This document shows, piece by piece, positions 16,716-25,426 of a stretch of DNA of 45,955 nt. How positions within the stretch are numbered: position 1 is the stretch's first letter; every line of letters starts with the position of its first letter. The stretch spans positions 1 to 45,955 of the forward strand of contig VAYU01000032.1 of NCBI GenBank assembly GCA_005884925.1, written 5' to 3'. A program made the translations under genes and the position numbers. The notes beneath the pieces were generated by a model. The model worked only from the letters and a program-made list of their open reading frames with translations, did not search any database and was not told the DNA's origin. Source of the DNA: Actinomycetota bacterium. GTDB lineage: Bacteria > Actinomycetota > UBA4738 > HRBIN12.

Positions 16716-17315
16716 GTGCCTCGCTGGGTGAAGCGGACGCTCTGGCTGGGCGTGTTCGGCATCTGCGCCGGGGCGGGCGCCTTCGTGGCCGCGCACACGA
16801 ACCCCTTCCCGCCCGGCGTGGAAGACCCCGGTGCGCGGTCGCTGACGCCCTCGCCGACGAGCCCGGCTCCGACGAGCCAGCGGTGGAACCTGGTGATGGA
16901 CAGTGCGACGCGCCATGATCTGCACGTCGGAGGTTCCTGCCGGAGCCGCTGGCGGACGTCCGGACACGTCACGATCCTGCCGGACGGCACGGCCGACGGC
17001 GAAGCGCGCGCCGTGCTTCAAGACTGGGGCTGCGACTTCCCCGTGGCGCAGGTCCAGACCCGGTCGGTCACGCTGCTCGTCACGGGCAGGTCCTCGGACG
17101 GTCGCGTCGTCCTCGGCTTCGAGGAGGCGGGCGTGGCTCCGACGGGGTCGCAGGACCTGGGAGGGTTCCTGGCGACCATCCGGCGCCTCGCGCCGGCGAT
17201 CCGCTTCACGGATGGGCACGGTGGAGCTGTCGCCGCGGCCTCGCGGCCCGACGGGGACCTGGGTCGCTACGTCGACAACGGTGAGATCCAGCTTGACTGC
17301 GCAACGGGCTGTTGA
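16716..17315 (+). CDS. Membrane-anchored exported protein of unknown function
   Basis: 199 residues. One hydrophobic segment at about 8-27 follows a basic N-terminus. A Pro/Ser/Thr-rich linker at about 35-55 (LTPSPTSPAPTSQR) leads to a compact exported domain with four Cys (about 79, 105, 194 and 199) that could form disulfides. No family recognised. The start is GTG at 16716, supported by the TAGGCT box seven bases upstream. It follows the VWA gene closely but appears to have its own promoter. Confidence 0.65.
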   Translation: MPRWVKRTLWLGVFGICAGAGAFVAAHTNPFPPGVEDPGARSLTPSPTSPAPTSQRWNLVMDSATRHDLHVGGSCRSRWRTSGHVTILPDGTADGEARAVLQDWGCDFPVAQVQTRSVTLLVTGRSSDGRVVLGFEEAGVAPTGSQDLGGFLATIRRLAPAIRFTDGHGGAVAAASRPDGDLGRYVDNGEIQLDCATGC

Positions 17316-17372
17316 CGGTGCGCCGATGCACAACTGGTAACGCAATGCACAATCGTGGATGATTAACACTCT

Positions 17373-18098
17373 ATGAACGACGAAAGCCTCCAGCGGGCCA
17401 ATGCCTTCCTTGCTGCAGTCGTCGAGCGTGTGGCAGTGGGCGAGGTCATGACCGATACCCCGGCTGAGATCGGGCGGGCGCTCGGACTGCCCGATGCCCT
17501 GTCCACCGCGAGGGCCGTCCGCGCGCTGATCGCTCGCCGCCGGCTGGAGCCGGCCAACGGCTCCTACCGTCTGCTGGATGCCCGGCCCGTCGATGCCGGT
17601 GAGAAGGAATCGATCGGTCGGAGGCCGCGGCGCGCCCGCGGCGCGGCGAAGCCGCGCGGCGGGCGCGCCGTCGGCGGCTCGCCCGGTTACTCGGACCTGG
17701 GGCGGGCGGTGGCCGACAAGGTCGTCGAGCTCGGCCGGGAGAACGCCCAGCTCCGGGCGGAAGCACGTCAGCTCCGCGAGGAGACCCGCGACGCGCGGGC
17801 GCGGATGGACGAGGCCGAACGTCGCGCGCGATCGTCGTCGGAGCGAGCCCGCGAGCTGGAGGGCCGGGCGGAGATGGCCGAGTCCAACCTCCGTTCGCTG
17901 CTCGCCTCTGCGCGGGGCAGCAACGTCAGGTCGGACACCCCCGTCGGCGATGCCGAGATGGCCGCGATCCTCGGCGTGCTGAAGGGCGAGGAGGCCGAGC
18001 GCGGCGGTGTCGCCTCCGGCGGAACACCTGACGAACACGATGACTCGGAGACCGGGGACGAGCTTGCCCAGCCCAGCGGAACGCCCGCGGCAGGCTGA
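17373..18098 (+). CDS. Coiled-coil protein with a winged-helix-like N-terminus, unknown function
   Basis: 241 residues in three parts. Residues about 1-70 read like a small winged helix (TPAEIGRALGLPDALSTARA, then a wing near RRLEPANGSYRLLDA). Residues 80-100 are an Arg/Gly/Ala-rich basic linker. Residues about 108-175 form a strongly charged heptad-type coiled coil (VVELGRENAQLRAEARQLRE and on), with an acidic disordered tail. This could be a DNA-binding or scaffold protein; no named family is recognised. Upstream, ATGCACAA occurs twice (17326-17333, 17345-17352), 19 bases apart, as a possible operator. The linker is encoded by a near-perfect inverted repeat at 17629-17669. Confidence 0.65.
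   Translation: MNDESLQRANAFLAAVVERVAVGEVMTDTPAEIGRALGLPDALSTARAVRALIARRRLEPANGSYRLLDARPVDAGEKESIGRRPRRARGAAKPRGGRAVGGSPGYSDLGRAVADKVVELGRENAQLRAEARQLREETRDARARMDEAERRARSSSERARELEGRAEMAESNLRSLLASARGSNVRSDTPVGDAEMAAILGVLKGEEAERGGVASGGTPDEHDDSETGDELAQPSGTPAAG
17629..17669. repeat. GC-rich inverted repeat inside a coding region
   Basis: Arms 17629-17647 and 17651-17669 are 19 bases each, complementary with a single mismatch, around a three-base loop (GAA). It encodes the basic linker between the winged-helix-like and coiled-coil parts. Such a stable hairpin within a gene is unusual even at this GC content. Confidence 0.7.
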
Positions 18099-18107
18099 AC
18101 CTCCCAG

Positions 18108-19172
18108 CTACGGCTCTTCGCCGAGCCCTGTCAGGTAACACGCGACGTCGTGACCCGGCGCGATCTCCTCGAGCGCCAGATCTTCGCCGATACAGCGGTT
18201 CAGGATGCCGAGCCGCTCCGCTCGACCGCTCGCGACGACCGGGCACCGGGGATGGAACCGACACCCCTTGGGGATCCGGGTGGGGTCCGGCGGCTCGCCC
18301 TGCAGGATCGGCCGCTCGGTGCCTCCGGCCTCCGGCACGACGTTCAGCAGCGCCTTCGTGTAGGGGTGCTTCGGGCGCTGAAGGACCTCCTCGGCGGGCC
18401 CGACCTCGACGACCCGTCCCAGATACATCACGGCCACCCGATCGGCGACCGTCCATGCGAGCCCCAGATCGTGCGTGACGATCAGGATCGAGATCCTGGA
18501 TCCCTCCCGGAGCTTCATCAGGAGGGCAAGGATCTCGCCGCGCACCGAGGCGTCGAGGTTGGAGACGGGCTCGTCCGCCACGATCACGGTCGGATCGACG
18601 ACCAGCGCTCCGGCGATCACGACGCGCTGGCGTTGCCCGCCGGACAGTTCGTGCGGATACAGGAGGTAGAACCGCTCCGGCGGTCGGAGCCCGGCCCGTG
18701 AGAGCGCGCGGGCCACGAGCTGTTCCTCGGTCTTCGCATCCGGACCTCCGGGTACCCCGTGGATCCGGAGTCCCTCCGCCACGATCTCGTAGATGGTCTG
18801 GCGAGGGTTGAGCGCGGCCGTGGGGTCCTGGAACACCATCTGCACCTGCCTGCGGTACCCCCTGAGCCCCCTCCTCGATCGTGCCAAGGGCTCTCCGCGG
18901 TACCGGATCGTGCCGGCATCCGGGATGAGCAAGCCCATGATCGCGCGCGCCGTCGTCGTCTTCCCGCAGCCGGACTCGCCCGCGAGCGCGAGCACCTCGC
19001 CTTCGTGCAGGGTGATGGACACGCCGTCGACCGCCTTGGCGTCGGAGCCTTTCCGCCCCAGCAAGCCGGAGAAGAAGCCCACCCGGCCCTTGAAGTTCAC
19101 CTCGAGGCCTTCGACCTCGACGACGGGGACCCCGAGCTCCGCGACGTCCGGTTCCGGCTGCGGATCGCTCAA
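18108..19172 (-). CDS. Oligopeptide-type ABC transporter ATP-binding protein (DppF/OppF-like)
   Basis: 354 residues. Walker A is GESGCGKTTT, the Q-loop VFQDPTAALNPRQTI, the signature LSGGQRQRV, Walker B VIVADEPVSNLD and the switch His lies in VTHDLGL. The C-terminal GCRFHPRCPV with several Cys is typical of the oligopeptide/dipeptide/nickel transporter family. The start is probably a TTG at 19172 overlapping the previous stop (TTGA). An open frame extends upstream, but that sequence encodes the end of the neighbouring ATPase. Last gene of the importer operon. It ends nine bases from the convergent coiled-coil gene. Confidence 0.9.
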   Translation of the reverse strand: MSDPQPEPDVAELGVPVVEVEGLEVNFKGRVGFFSGLLGRKGSDAKAVDGVSITLHEGEVLALAGESGCGKTTTARAIMGLLIPDAGTIRYRGEPLARSRRGLRGYRRQVQMVFQDPTAALNPRQTIYEIVAEGLRIHGVPGGPDAKTEEQLVARALSRAGLRPPERFYLLYPHELSGGQRQRVVIAGALVVDPTVIVADEPVSNLDASVRGEILALLMKLREGSRISILIVTHDLGLAWTVADRVAVMYLGRVVEVGPAEEVLQRPKHPYTKALLNVVPEAGGTERPILQGEPPDPTRIPKGCRFHPRCPVVASGRAERLGILNRCIGEDLALEEIAPGHDVACYLTGLGEEP

Positions 19173-20155
19173 CGGGACACGCCCTCGAGCGCCGGCGCAC
19201 CGGACGCATGCACGCATGCCGCGAGTCGTGCGGGACCGGCTGTCCAGAGCTCCGGCGTGACCGATGGGCACGCGGGGGTGACCTCCGCGCACCGAGGATG
19301 GAACGGACAGCCCGACGGTATCTGCTGCGGATCCGGCGGGTCGCCGCCGAGTCCGCTCGGACGGCCACGGAACCGCATGTCGCCGATCGCCGGGAACGCG
19401 GCGGCCAGCGCCTTGGTGTACGGGTGGGCGGGGGTGTGGAAGACCGCTTCCGCGCCTCCCTGCTCCACGATCTTGCCCGCGTACATGATGGCCAGGCGAT
19501 CAGCCACCTCGACGAGCACCGAAAGATCGTGGGTGATGAACAGGAGCGCGAGGCCAAGGTCGTGCTGGAGCGTCCGGAGGAGTTGGAGGACCTGCGCCTG
19601 CACCATGACGTCGAGCGCGGTCGTCGGCTCGTCGGCAACGATCAGGCTCGGGCTGCACGCGAGCGCCATCGCGATCATGATGCGCTGCTTCTGGCCCCCC
19701 GAGAGTTCGTGCGGGTAGTCGTCCAGCCGTCGGGTGGGCAGACCGACCTGCTCCAGCAGGGTGCCCGCCCGGATGCGGGCTTCTCGCTCACCCGACTGCC
19801 CGTGGACGAGGATCGGTTCCATGATCTGCTCCCCGATCCGCTGCACCGGGTTCATGGCGTGCATCGCGCCCTGGAAAACGATCGACCCCGCGGTCCAGCG
19901 GACGGCACGGAGCTTCCCGGGCGTCAGCTCCAGGATGTCGTTCCCGTCCAGCTCGATCCGGCCCGTGATCTTCGTCTTCGCGGGCAACAGACGAAGGATC
20001 GCGCCCGCGATGGTCGACTTGCCACAGCCCGACTCACCGGCCAGACCGAGCACCTCGCCCCGATCCACCTCGAGGTCGACGCCGCGGACGGCCGGGACGC
20101 CTCCGCCGGTCGTCTGATATTCGACGACCAGGTCCCGCACGGAGAGGACGCTCAT
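19169..20155 (-). CDS. Oligopeptide-type ABC transporter ATP-binding protein (DppD/OppD-like)
   Basis: 328 residues. Walker A is GESGCGKSTI, the Q-loop VFQGAMHAMNPVQRI, the signature LSGGQKQRIMIAMAL, Walker B LIVADEPTTALD and the switch His is in ITHDLSVL. The C-terminal GCPFHPRCAEVTPACP is the Cys-containing motif of this family. It pairs with the DppF-like ATPase to energise import. The start ATG at 20155 overlaps the permease stop by four bases. Confidence 0.92.
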   Translation of the reverse strand: MSVLSVRDLVVEYQTTGGGVPAVRGVDLEVDRGEVLGLAGESGCGKSTIAGAILRLLPAKTKITGRIELDGNDILELTPGKLRAVRWTAGSIVFQGAMHAMNPVQRIGEQIMEPILVHGQSGEREARIRAGTLLEQVGLPTRRLDDYPHELSGGQKQRIMIAMALACSPSLIVADEPTTALDVMVQAQVLQLLRTLQHDLGLALLFITHDLSVLVEVADRLAIMYAGKIVEQGGAEAVFHTPAHPYTKALAAAFPAIGDMRFRGRPSGLGGDPPDPQQIPSGCPFHPRCAEVTPACPSVTPELWTAGPARLAACVHASGAPALEGVSR

Positions 20156-21111
20156 CGCTCGCGGAGCCTCGGGTTGATGATCTCGTCGAGCGCGTATCCA
20201 CACATCGTGAACGCGAGGACGACGAGCACGATCATGACGCCCGGCGGGATGATCCACCACCAATAGCCTGCCGAGAGAGCACCCGCCTGGAACGCCTCGT
20301 TGATGATGCCACCCCACGAGACGCTGTTCGGATCGCCCAAGCCCAAGAGCGAGAGCGTGGTCTCGGCCAGGATCGACAGCGCCACGGTGAGAACCGTGTT
20401 GGCGAAGATCACCGGCATCACGTTGGGGAGGATGTGATGCGCGATCGTGTGCAGGTCGCCTCCGCCGAGGGCTCGGGCCCGCTCGACGTAGGGGCGCTCC
20501 TTGACCGTGAGCGCTTGTGCCCGCACGAGCCGGGCCGTCCCGGCCCACGACGTGATCCCGATGATGAGGATGATGTTCAGCAACGTCGGTCCCAGGATCG
20601 ACGCCATCACGATCGCGAGCGCGATCCACGGGATCACCAAGAACCAGTTGGTGAGCGCGTTCAGCAGGGTGTCGGTCTTCCCTCCGTAGAACCCCGACGC
20701 GATCCCGATACCGGCACCGAGGACCATCGTGACGACCGTGGCCGCGAACCCGACGATGAGGGAGATGCGCGATCCCACGACGATGAGCGACAGCACGGAA
20801 CGACCGAAGTTGTCGGTGCCGAGCAGCCAGTGCACGGTCGGCGGTTGGAACGGCTTCCCCGTGGCGAAGGCAACGCTCACGTCCTTCGCCGGCACGAAGA
20901 ACGGTCCGACGACGGCCAGCAGGATGAACAGGACCATCATCACGAGACCGACCATCCCCATGCGACTGCGGCGATAGGTCTTCCAGAAGGCCGAGAGCGC
21001 TCGCCGCCGTCGGGCCCACCCGATCCGTCGGGGGCTCTTCGGCGGTACGAGGTCGGTGGGCTCGTCGACGAGGACCGGCGGTTCGCTCGGTGTGGGGTCC
21101 AGCGTCTGCAC
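20152..21111 (-). CDS. Oligopeptide-type ABC transporter permease (DppC-like)
   Basis: 319 residues. A cytoplasmic N-terminus is followed by a first membrane segment (MGLVMMVLFILLAVVG-like, about 52-72), the exported loop HWLLGTDNFGRSVLSLIVVG typical of DppC, and five further segments. The EAA-type loop ERARALGGGDLHTIAHHILP contacts the ATPases. The start is GTG at 21111, one base after the DppB-like stop. Substrate unknown; oligopeptide, dipeptide or other small amphipathic solutes are all possible. Confidence 0.9.
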   Translation of the reverse strand: MQTLDPTPSEPPVLVDEPTDLVPPKSPRRIGWARRRRALSAFWKTYRRSRMGMVGLVMMVLFILLAVVGPFFVPAKDVSVAFATGKPFQPPTVHWLLGTDNFGRSVLSLIVVGSRISLIVGFAATVVTMVLGAGIGIASGFYGGKTDTLLNALTNWFLVIPWIALAIVMASILGPTLLNIILIIGITSWAGTARLVRAQALTVKERPYVERARALGGGDLHTIAHHILPNVMPVIFANTVLTVALSILAETTLSLLGLGDPNSVSWGGIINEAFQAGALSAGYWWWIIPPGVMIVLVVLAFTMCGYALDEIINPRLRER

Positions 21112-21112
21112 G

Positions 21113-22084
21113 TCAGGCCTCTCGGACGCGCGGATCGAGGTAGCCGTACGTGATGTCCGCAGCCAGGTTGAACGCGATGACGGCGAGGCTGAACAGCAAG
21201 AACACCGCCTGGATCACGTTGTAGTCGAGGTCCTGGATCGCCCGGTACGTGAGCAGGCCGAGTCCCGGCCACGAGTACACGGCCTCGACGATGACCGAAC
21301 CACCCAGGATGAAGCCGAAGCTGTAGAAGACGAGCGTCAGCGTCGGCAGGAGCGCGTTGGGCACCGCGTGGCTCCGGCGGACCAGACGGTCGGGGACCCC
21401 TTTGGCACGGGCGGTCATGACGAAGTCCTCTCCCATGACCTCGAGCAACGATGACCGCATGATGATCGTGTACTCCCCGATGTAGCCGAGAACGAGCGTC
21501 ATGCAGGGCAGGAACAAGTGGGAGAGGATATCGAGGACGTTCGCGATCCCGGTCTGCCCGGTGTTCGACGACATCTGGCCTGCCGGGAACCAATGGAAGG
21601 CGCCGACGAAGATGATCAGCAGGATCATGCCGAGCCATCCCTCGGGAGCCGAGTAGAGCACGAGCGATCCGAACAGCGAGGTCGTGTCGAACAGGCCCCC
21701 CCGTCCCCAGGCGCCCTTGATGCCCGCCCACAAGCCGAAGAACGTCGCGATCAGGGTCGCGCTTCCGACGAGGAGGACCGTGGGCCAGATCGCTCGCGCG
21801 ATCACGCTGGTCACGGACTCGTTCGTGACGAACGATATGCCGAACCGTCCGGTGAGCGTGTTCTCGGCGTACACGACGAATTGTTGGGGAAGGGGCCGAT
21901 CGAGGCCCTGCTCGTGTTCGATCTGTGCGATCCGCTGAGGGGTCATGTGGGTCGCGCTCCCACGGGCGAGCAAGCGGATCGGATCTCCCGGCATCACTCG
22001 GAAGAGGAAGAAATTGAAAGCCAACACGAAGGCCAAGGTGGCGAGCGCGTGCAGCGACTTGCGCGCGAGGTACTTCCTCCCCAC
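21113..22084 (-). CDS. Oligopeptide-type ABC transporter permease (DppB-like)
   Basis: 323 residues. The N-terminus LATLAFVLAFNFFLFRVMPG DP is the standard DppB/OppB opening, followed by LDRPLPQQFVVYAENTLTGR, five more membrane segments and the ATPase-contact loop FVMTARAKGVPDRLVRRSHA. The start is GTG at 22084 with AAGGAGGG upstream. It follows the binding-protein gene by 44 bases and is followed almost directly by the DppC-like gene. Confidence 0.9.
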   Translation of the reverse strand: MGRKYLARKSLHALATLAFVLAFNFFLFRVMPGDPIRLLARGSATHMTPQRIAQIEHEQGLDRPLPQQFVVYAENTLTGRFGISFVTNESVTSVIARAIWPTVLLVGSATLIATFFGLWAGIKGAWGRGGLFDTTSLFGSLVLYSAPEGWLGMILLIIFVGAFHWFPAGQMSSNTGQTGIANVLDILSHLFLPCMTLVLGYIGEYTIIMRSSLLEVMGEDFVMTARAKGVPDRLVRRSHAVPNALLPTLTLVFYSFGFILGGSVIVEAVYSWPGLGLLTYRAIQDLDYNVIQAVFLLFSLAVIAFNLAADITYGYLDPRVREA

Positions 22085-22128
22085 CCTGGCCCTCCTTGCT
22101 TGCTGCCCCCGAACCTAGGGATCCGAGC

Positions 22129-23922
22129 TCAGGCTTCTTCCTCCGCTCGACGTCGGCGGGAGAGGACGAAGAACGCTATCACCGCTATCGCGACGACGCC
22201 GAGGACGATCCAGAGAGCGGCCGGGATCCCTGATGATGAGCCGCCCTCGGCCGCCGCCAGGGGCGTCAGCCCTTGATACTGGTTCCCCCAACCGAACAGG
22301 TAGGTTCCACCGTTCGTGGGCTCGGGCTTCCAACCGGTGAACCTGTCCGACCGGTACGCCTGGAGATAGTTGGGGTAGTTCAGCACGATCTCGGGGATCT
22401 GGTCGTAGATGAATTGCTGCATCTTCTGGATGTACGCGACCCGCGCCGCATGATCCAGCAGGGTTGATTGATGCTCGAACATCTTGTCGTACGTCGGGTT
22501 GGAGTAGCACCCGTCGCTCCATCCCAGGCACTGACTGGTGATGAAGATCGAGAGGATGAAGTTGGGGTCGGGGTCGCCTCCCCAACCCCAGATGTACGCG
22601 TCGAAGTCGCCCGTGTACCAGTTGTTGTTCTCTATCTGCTTGTCGCTCATCGACTGGAGCTTCACCCCGATGCCGATCTGTTGCAGTTGGGCGGCGATGA
22701 GCTTGCCGGTATCGACCGAGCCCGTCTCCTCGGGGAGCGTGATGACGTTCAGGTTGATCGGCTGCCCGGTCTTGTCCAGCCGGATGCCACCGGCGTCCTT
22801 CTTCGAATATCCGGCTTGATCGAGAAGGGTGTTCGCCGCGGCCGGATCGTACGCTTGTGACTGGACATCGGTCGGCGTGTAGAACCACTGCGGTCGCGAA
22901 GGAAGCGTGATCACCGATCCCACCTCCGCGTCCCCCTGCCACACCTTGTCGACGATCGACTGCTTGTCGATCCCCATCGCGATCGCCTGACGGATCTTCA
23001 GGTCCTTGAGTACGGGGTTGTTGGTCGCGTCCGGCCCTTGACCGCCGAAGTTGAACGCGAGGTTGGTGAACGTCGACGCGGTGCCCTTCACCGTTCCGAT
23101 GTTCGGTTGGCCTTGCAAGGTATTGAAGAGCGTCGGGTTGAGGTTGTCGGCGAAGTCGACCTGGCCGGACTTCAGCGCTTGGACCATGGCCTCCTGGCTG
23201 TCGTAGACGATGTATTGGATCTCGTCGATCGCGGGTGCGCCACCCCAGTAGCTCTTGTTCGCCTCCATCGTCCAGCCCTGGCCCTTGTTCCAGGATGTCA
23301 ATACGAACGGTCCGGACCCGACGGCAGGAACGTTGGCGAATCCCCTCGCGGCCTTCCCGTCCCCCTCGAACTGCTTCCAGATGTGCTCGGGCAGGATCGG
23401 GACCCAAGGCGGGATCGTGGGAGCGAACGTCGGTTTGGGGCTCTTCCAGATCAGTGTGGTCGCGTTCGGCGCAGAGAACGTCGGGTGGTAGGGGATGTAG
23501 CTCGTGAACACCTCGTTCTCGTCGGTCGTCTCGATGAACTTGTACGTGAACGCGATGTCTTCGGCCGTGAGCGGTTGTCCGTCGCTCCACGTAACCCCGC
23601 TTCGGATCGCGCATGTCCATGTCTTGTAGTCCGCCGACGGATCGCAACCGGTCGCGAGACCGGGGGAGGGCGACAGGTCGTCGGGATTGAAGTTGAACAG
23701 CAGGTCGTACGCGTTGAACAGCGTCTCGTAGTCGTTCCCGTTCGTTGCCAGGAGCGGGTTCGGCGAGATCATGTCGCCCGGGACGCCTACCCGAAGCACG
23801 ATCTTGTTGGCCGTCGGGCTGCTGGTACCGCTCGACTGCGCGAGCGCCGAACCGGAGAGCATGACTCCCCCAACCATCGCGAGCGTGACCGCCATGGCCA
23901 CCGGACGCCATCTCAGCATCAT
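22129..23922 (-). CDS. ABC transporter substrate-binding protein (SBP_bac_5) with C-terminal membrane anchor
   Basis: 597 residues. A Sec signal peptide at about 1-30 ends at ALA/QSS with no lipobox cysteine. The mature part is a family-5 (DppA/OppA) binding protein, with SGVTWSDGQPLTAEDIAFTY, GSGPFVLTSWNKGQG and IRQAIAMGIDKQSIVDKVW. Instead of an N-terminal lipid anchor it ends with a membrane helix (ALWIVLGVVAIAVIAFFVL) and RRRR, so it is probably held at the C-terminus. The start is ATG at 23922 with GGAAGGAG upstream; the frame continues further but lacks signal-peptide features. First gene of the importer operon. Confidence 0.9.
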   Translation of the reverse strand: MMLRWRPVAMAVTLAMVGGVMLSGSALAQSSGTSSPTANKIVLRVGVPGDMISPNPLLATNGNDYETLFNAYDLLFNFNPDDLSPSPGLATGCDPSADYKTWTCAIRSGVTWSDGQPLTAEDIAFTYKFIETTDENEVFTSYIPYHPTFSAPNATTLIWKSPKPTFAPTIPPWVPILPEHIWKQFEGDGKAARGFANVPAVGSGPFVLTSWNKGQGWTMEANKSYWGGAPAIDEIQYIVYDSQEAMVQALKSGQVDFADNLNPTLFNTLQGQPNIGTVKGTASTFTNLAFNFGGQGPDATNNPVLKDLKIRQAIAMGIDKQSIVDKVWQGDAEVGSVITLPSRPQWFYTPTDVQSQAYDPAAANTLLDQAGYSKKDAGGIRLDKTGQPINLNVITLPEETGSVDTGKLIAAQLQQIGIGVKLQSMSDKQIENNNWYTGDFDAYIWGWGGDPDPNFILSIFITSQCLGWSDGCYSNPTYDKMFEHQSTLLDHAARVAYIQKMQQFIYDQIPEIVLNYPNYLQAYRSDRFTGWKPEPTNGGTYLFGWGNQYQGLTPLAAAEGGSSSGIPAALWIVLGVVAIAVIAFFVLSRRRRAEEEA

Positions 23923-24011
23923 CTTGGCTCCTTCCACTTCTTCCTCCCTAGTACGGAACCAGCGTGTCCGCGGGTTGCTTGCATCGCGGGGTCTCATCCG
24001 ACGATGGCAGC

Positions 24012-24028
24012 GCTGGTATAGCACCAGC
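24012..24028. promoter_or_regulatory. Palindrome overlapping a TATACC box upstream of the importer operon
   Basis: GCTGGT and ACCAGC form a perfect 6+6 palindrome with a five-base centre. On the minus strand the same bases contain TATACC, a candidate -10 element about 90 bases before the binding-protein ATG. A repressor site is plausible; no regulator gene is adjacent. Confidence 0.4.
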
Positions 24029-24066
24029 CCTTGGCACAGGGCCAGACAACGCCACGCGGCCCGCCG

Positions 24067-25173
24067 TCATGCCAAGAGCTCCGTGACGTCGATGCGCTCG
24101 TACTCGTGCTCGCACGGGTTGCCCGCGACCACCCACATCTGGCCGGCTCCCAGGTCGGCCACCATCGAGAACATGACCGCCGAAGCCTCGTCGCCCTCGT
24201 TGGGGTCCGGATGCAGACAGATCGACTGAGGCGCCGAGGTGTGGTCGCGCATGATCGCCATCAGGTCCTCCGCGGAGGTCGGCGGCTCCTCCTCGACGAG
24301 CTCGACGAGACGCCGGAGCCGGGCGAGGGAGCCCTCCGACGGCTCGGGGGCCAGCTCGGCGAGGTCGCTCCGGTAGTGGTTGGTATGCGGGGCGGCCCCT
24401 TCGACCAGCCGATGCTCTCGTCCGGTGGTCTCGAGCGTGAAGCAGTCGCCGTCGGGGAACGCGAAGACGTGCCCGTAGCCGCCGGCCCGTCCGGGCATCG
24501 CGCCGCGGGCCACCGCGTCTCGTCGATCCCTCGCTTCAAGGGAGCTCCGGGAAACGAGGACACGGGGGATCCCGATCCCGTCGTCGGAGGCCGTGAGCGA
24601 ACCGATCCCCTGCGCGGCGCCGTGACCGTTGACGCCCACCGCCGGCAGGCAGCAGACCACCGTGGGGCTCGCGACCGCGACACGACCGTCCGCCGGGTGA
24701 TCCACCACGAGGGCGACGTTGGCCGAGTCCCCCGCCAGCCAGTGCTCGTTGTGGGCCAACAGCGTCCCGCCATCGGGCGTTCGGGCCGAGATGCTCGAGC
24801 ATCGATCGGAGGCCGGGCTCGGTCGCCGTGTGTACCCCTCCTTCTTCTGGAGGAACAGGAGCTCGCCCTCGGGAGACTCAAGGAGGGGTTCGAGCTCTTC
24901 GAAGGTGTTGATCGCGAAGAGCTCGAGGACGGGAACGAGCGCCGCGACGGACATACCCTTGAGGACGTTCATCATGTCGGGGTAGGCGGTTTCCGCGGCC
25001 ACCAGGTAGGGGGTGAGGAGATCCTGGAGCTGCTCGGATGACACGCCACGCCGGTCGAGGTACCGGTGGTAGAAGTCGATCGAGCTCTGGATCAGGTCCT
25101 GGAGCTCCGCGCCCACCTGCATCCCGCGGGAGAATCCATCGCCGCGCGCGTGGACGACTCGGATCTCGCTCAC
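24067..25173 (-). CDS. C45 family autoproteolytic acyltransferase/hydrolase
   Basis: 368 residues. The N-terminal region has GDGFSRGMQVGAELQDLI, and ELFAINTFEEL precedes the probable cleavage site. Cys125 in SDRCSSIS is the expected N-terminal nucleophile after self-cleavage. TLLAHNEHWLAGDS and VNGHGAAQGIGSL follow as in the acyl-coenzyme A:6-aminopenicillanic-acid acyltransferase (C45) family. Members cleave or transfer acyl groups on amide bonds. It sits between an oligopeptide importer and amidotransferase-type hydrolases, so a role in opening an imported amide is plausible (inference). The start is GTG at 25173. About 250 bases upstream hold no gene that I can support. Confidence 0.8.
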   Translation of the reverse strand: MSEIRVVHARGDGFSRGMQVGAELQDLIQSSIDFYHRYLDRRGVSSEQLQDLLTPYLVAAETAYPDMMNVLKGMSVAALVPVLELFAINTFEELEPLLESPEGELLFLQKKEGYTRRPSPASDRCSSISARTPDGGTLLAHNEHWLAGDSANVALVVDHPADGRVAVASPTVVCCLPAVGVNGHGAAQGIGSLTASDDGIGIPRVLVSRSSLEARDRRDAVARGAMPGRAGGYGHVFAFPDGDCFTLETTGREHRLVEGAAPHTNHYRSDLAELAPEPSEGSLARLRRLVELVEEEPPTSAEDLMAIMRDHTSAPQSICLHPDPNEGDEASAVMFSMVADLGAGQMWVVAGNPCEHEYERIDVTELLA

Positions 25174-25426
25174 CGTTCAAGAGCCTTCTCGCGCACCTCG
25201 CGGCCGAGCCTATCCTTCGGCCGGGTCGTCGGCTCGATGGCGGTCGCGCCGCGGCGCTGGGAGCGATCCGGCCTGCGCCGGAGATCATCCGTCAGCGAGC
25301 GCGCTCGACCGTAGATCCGTGCTCCCTCCCGTGCCGCGAGACCGTGATCCGTCCGGACCGCCGCCCCCTGCGATGGCGGGATTATCTAGGTATCGGGCCG
25401 AACTGACTAGTCCTCTCTCCGACCCC

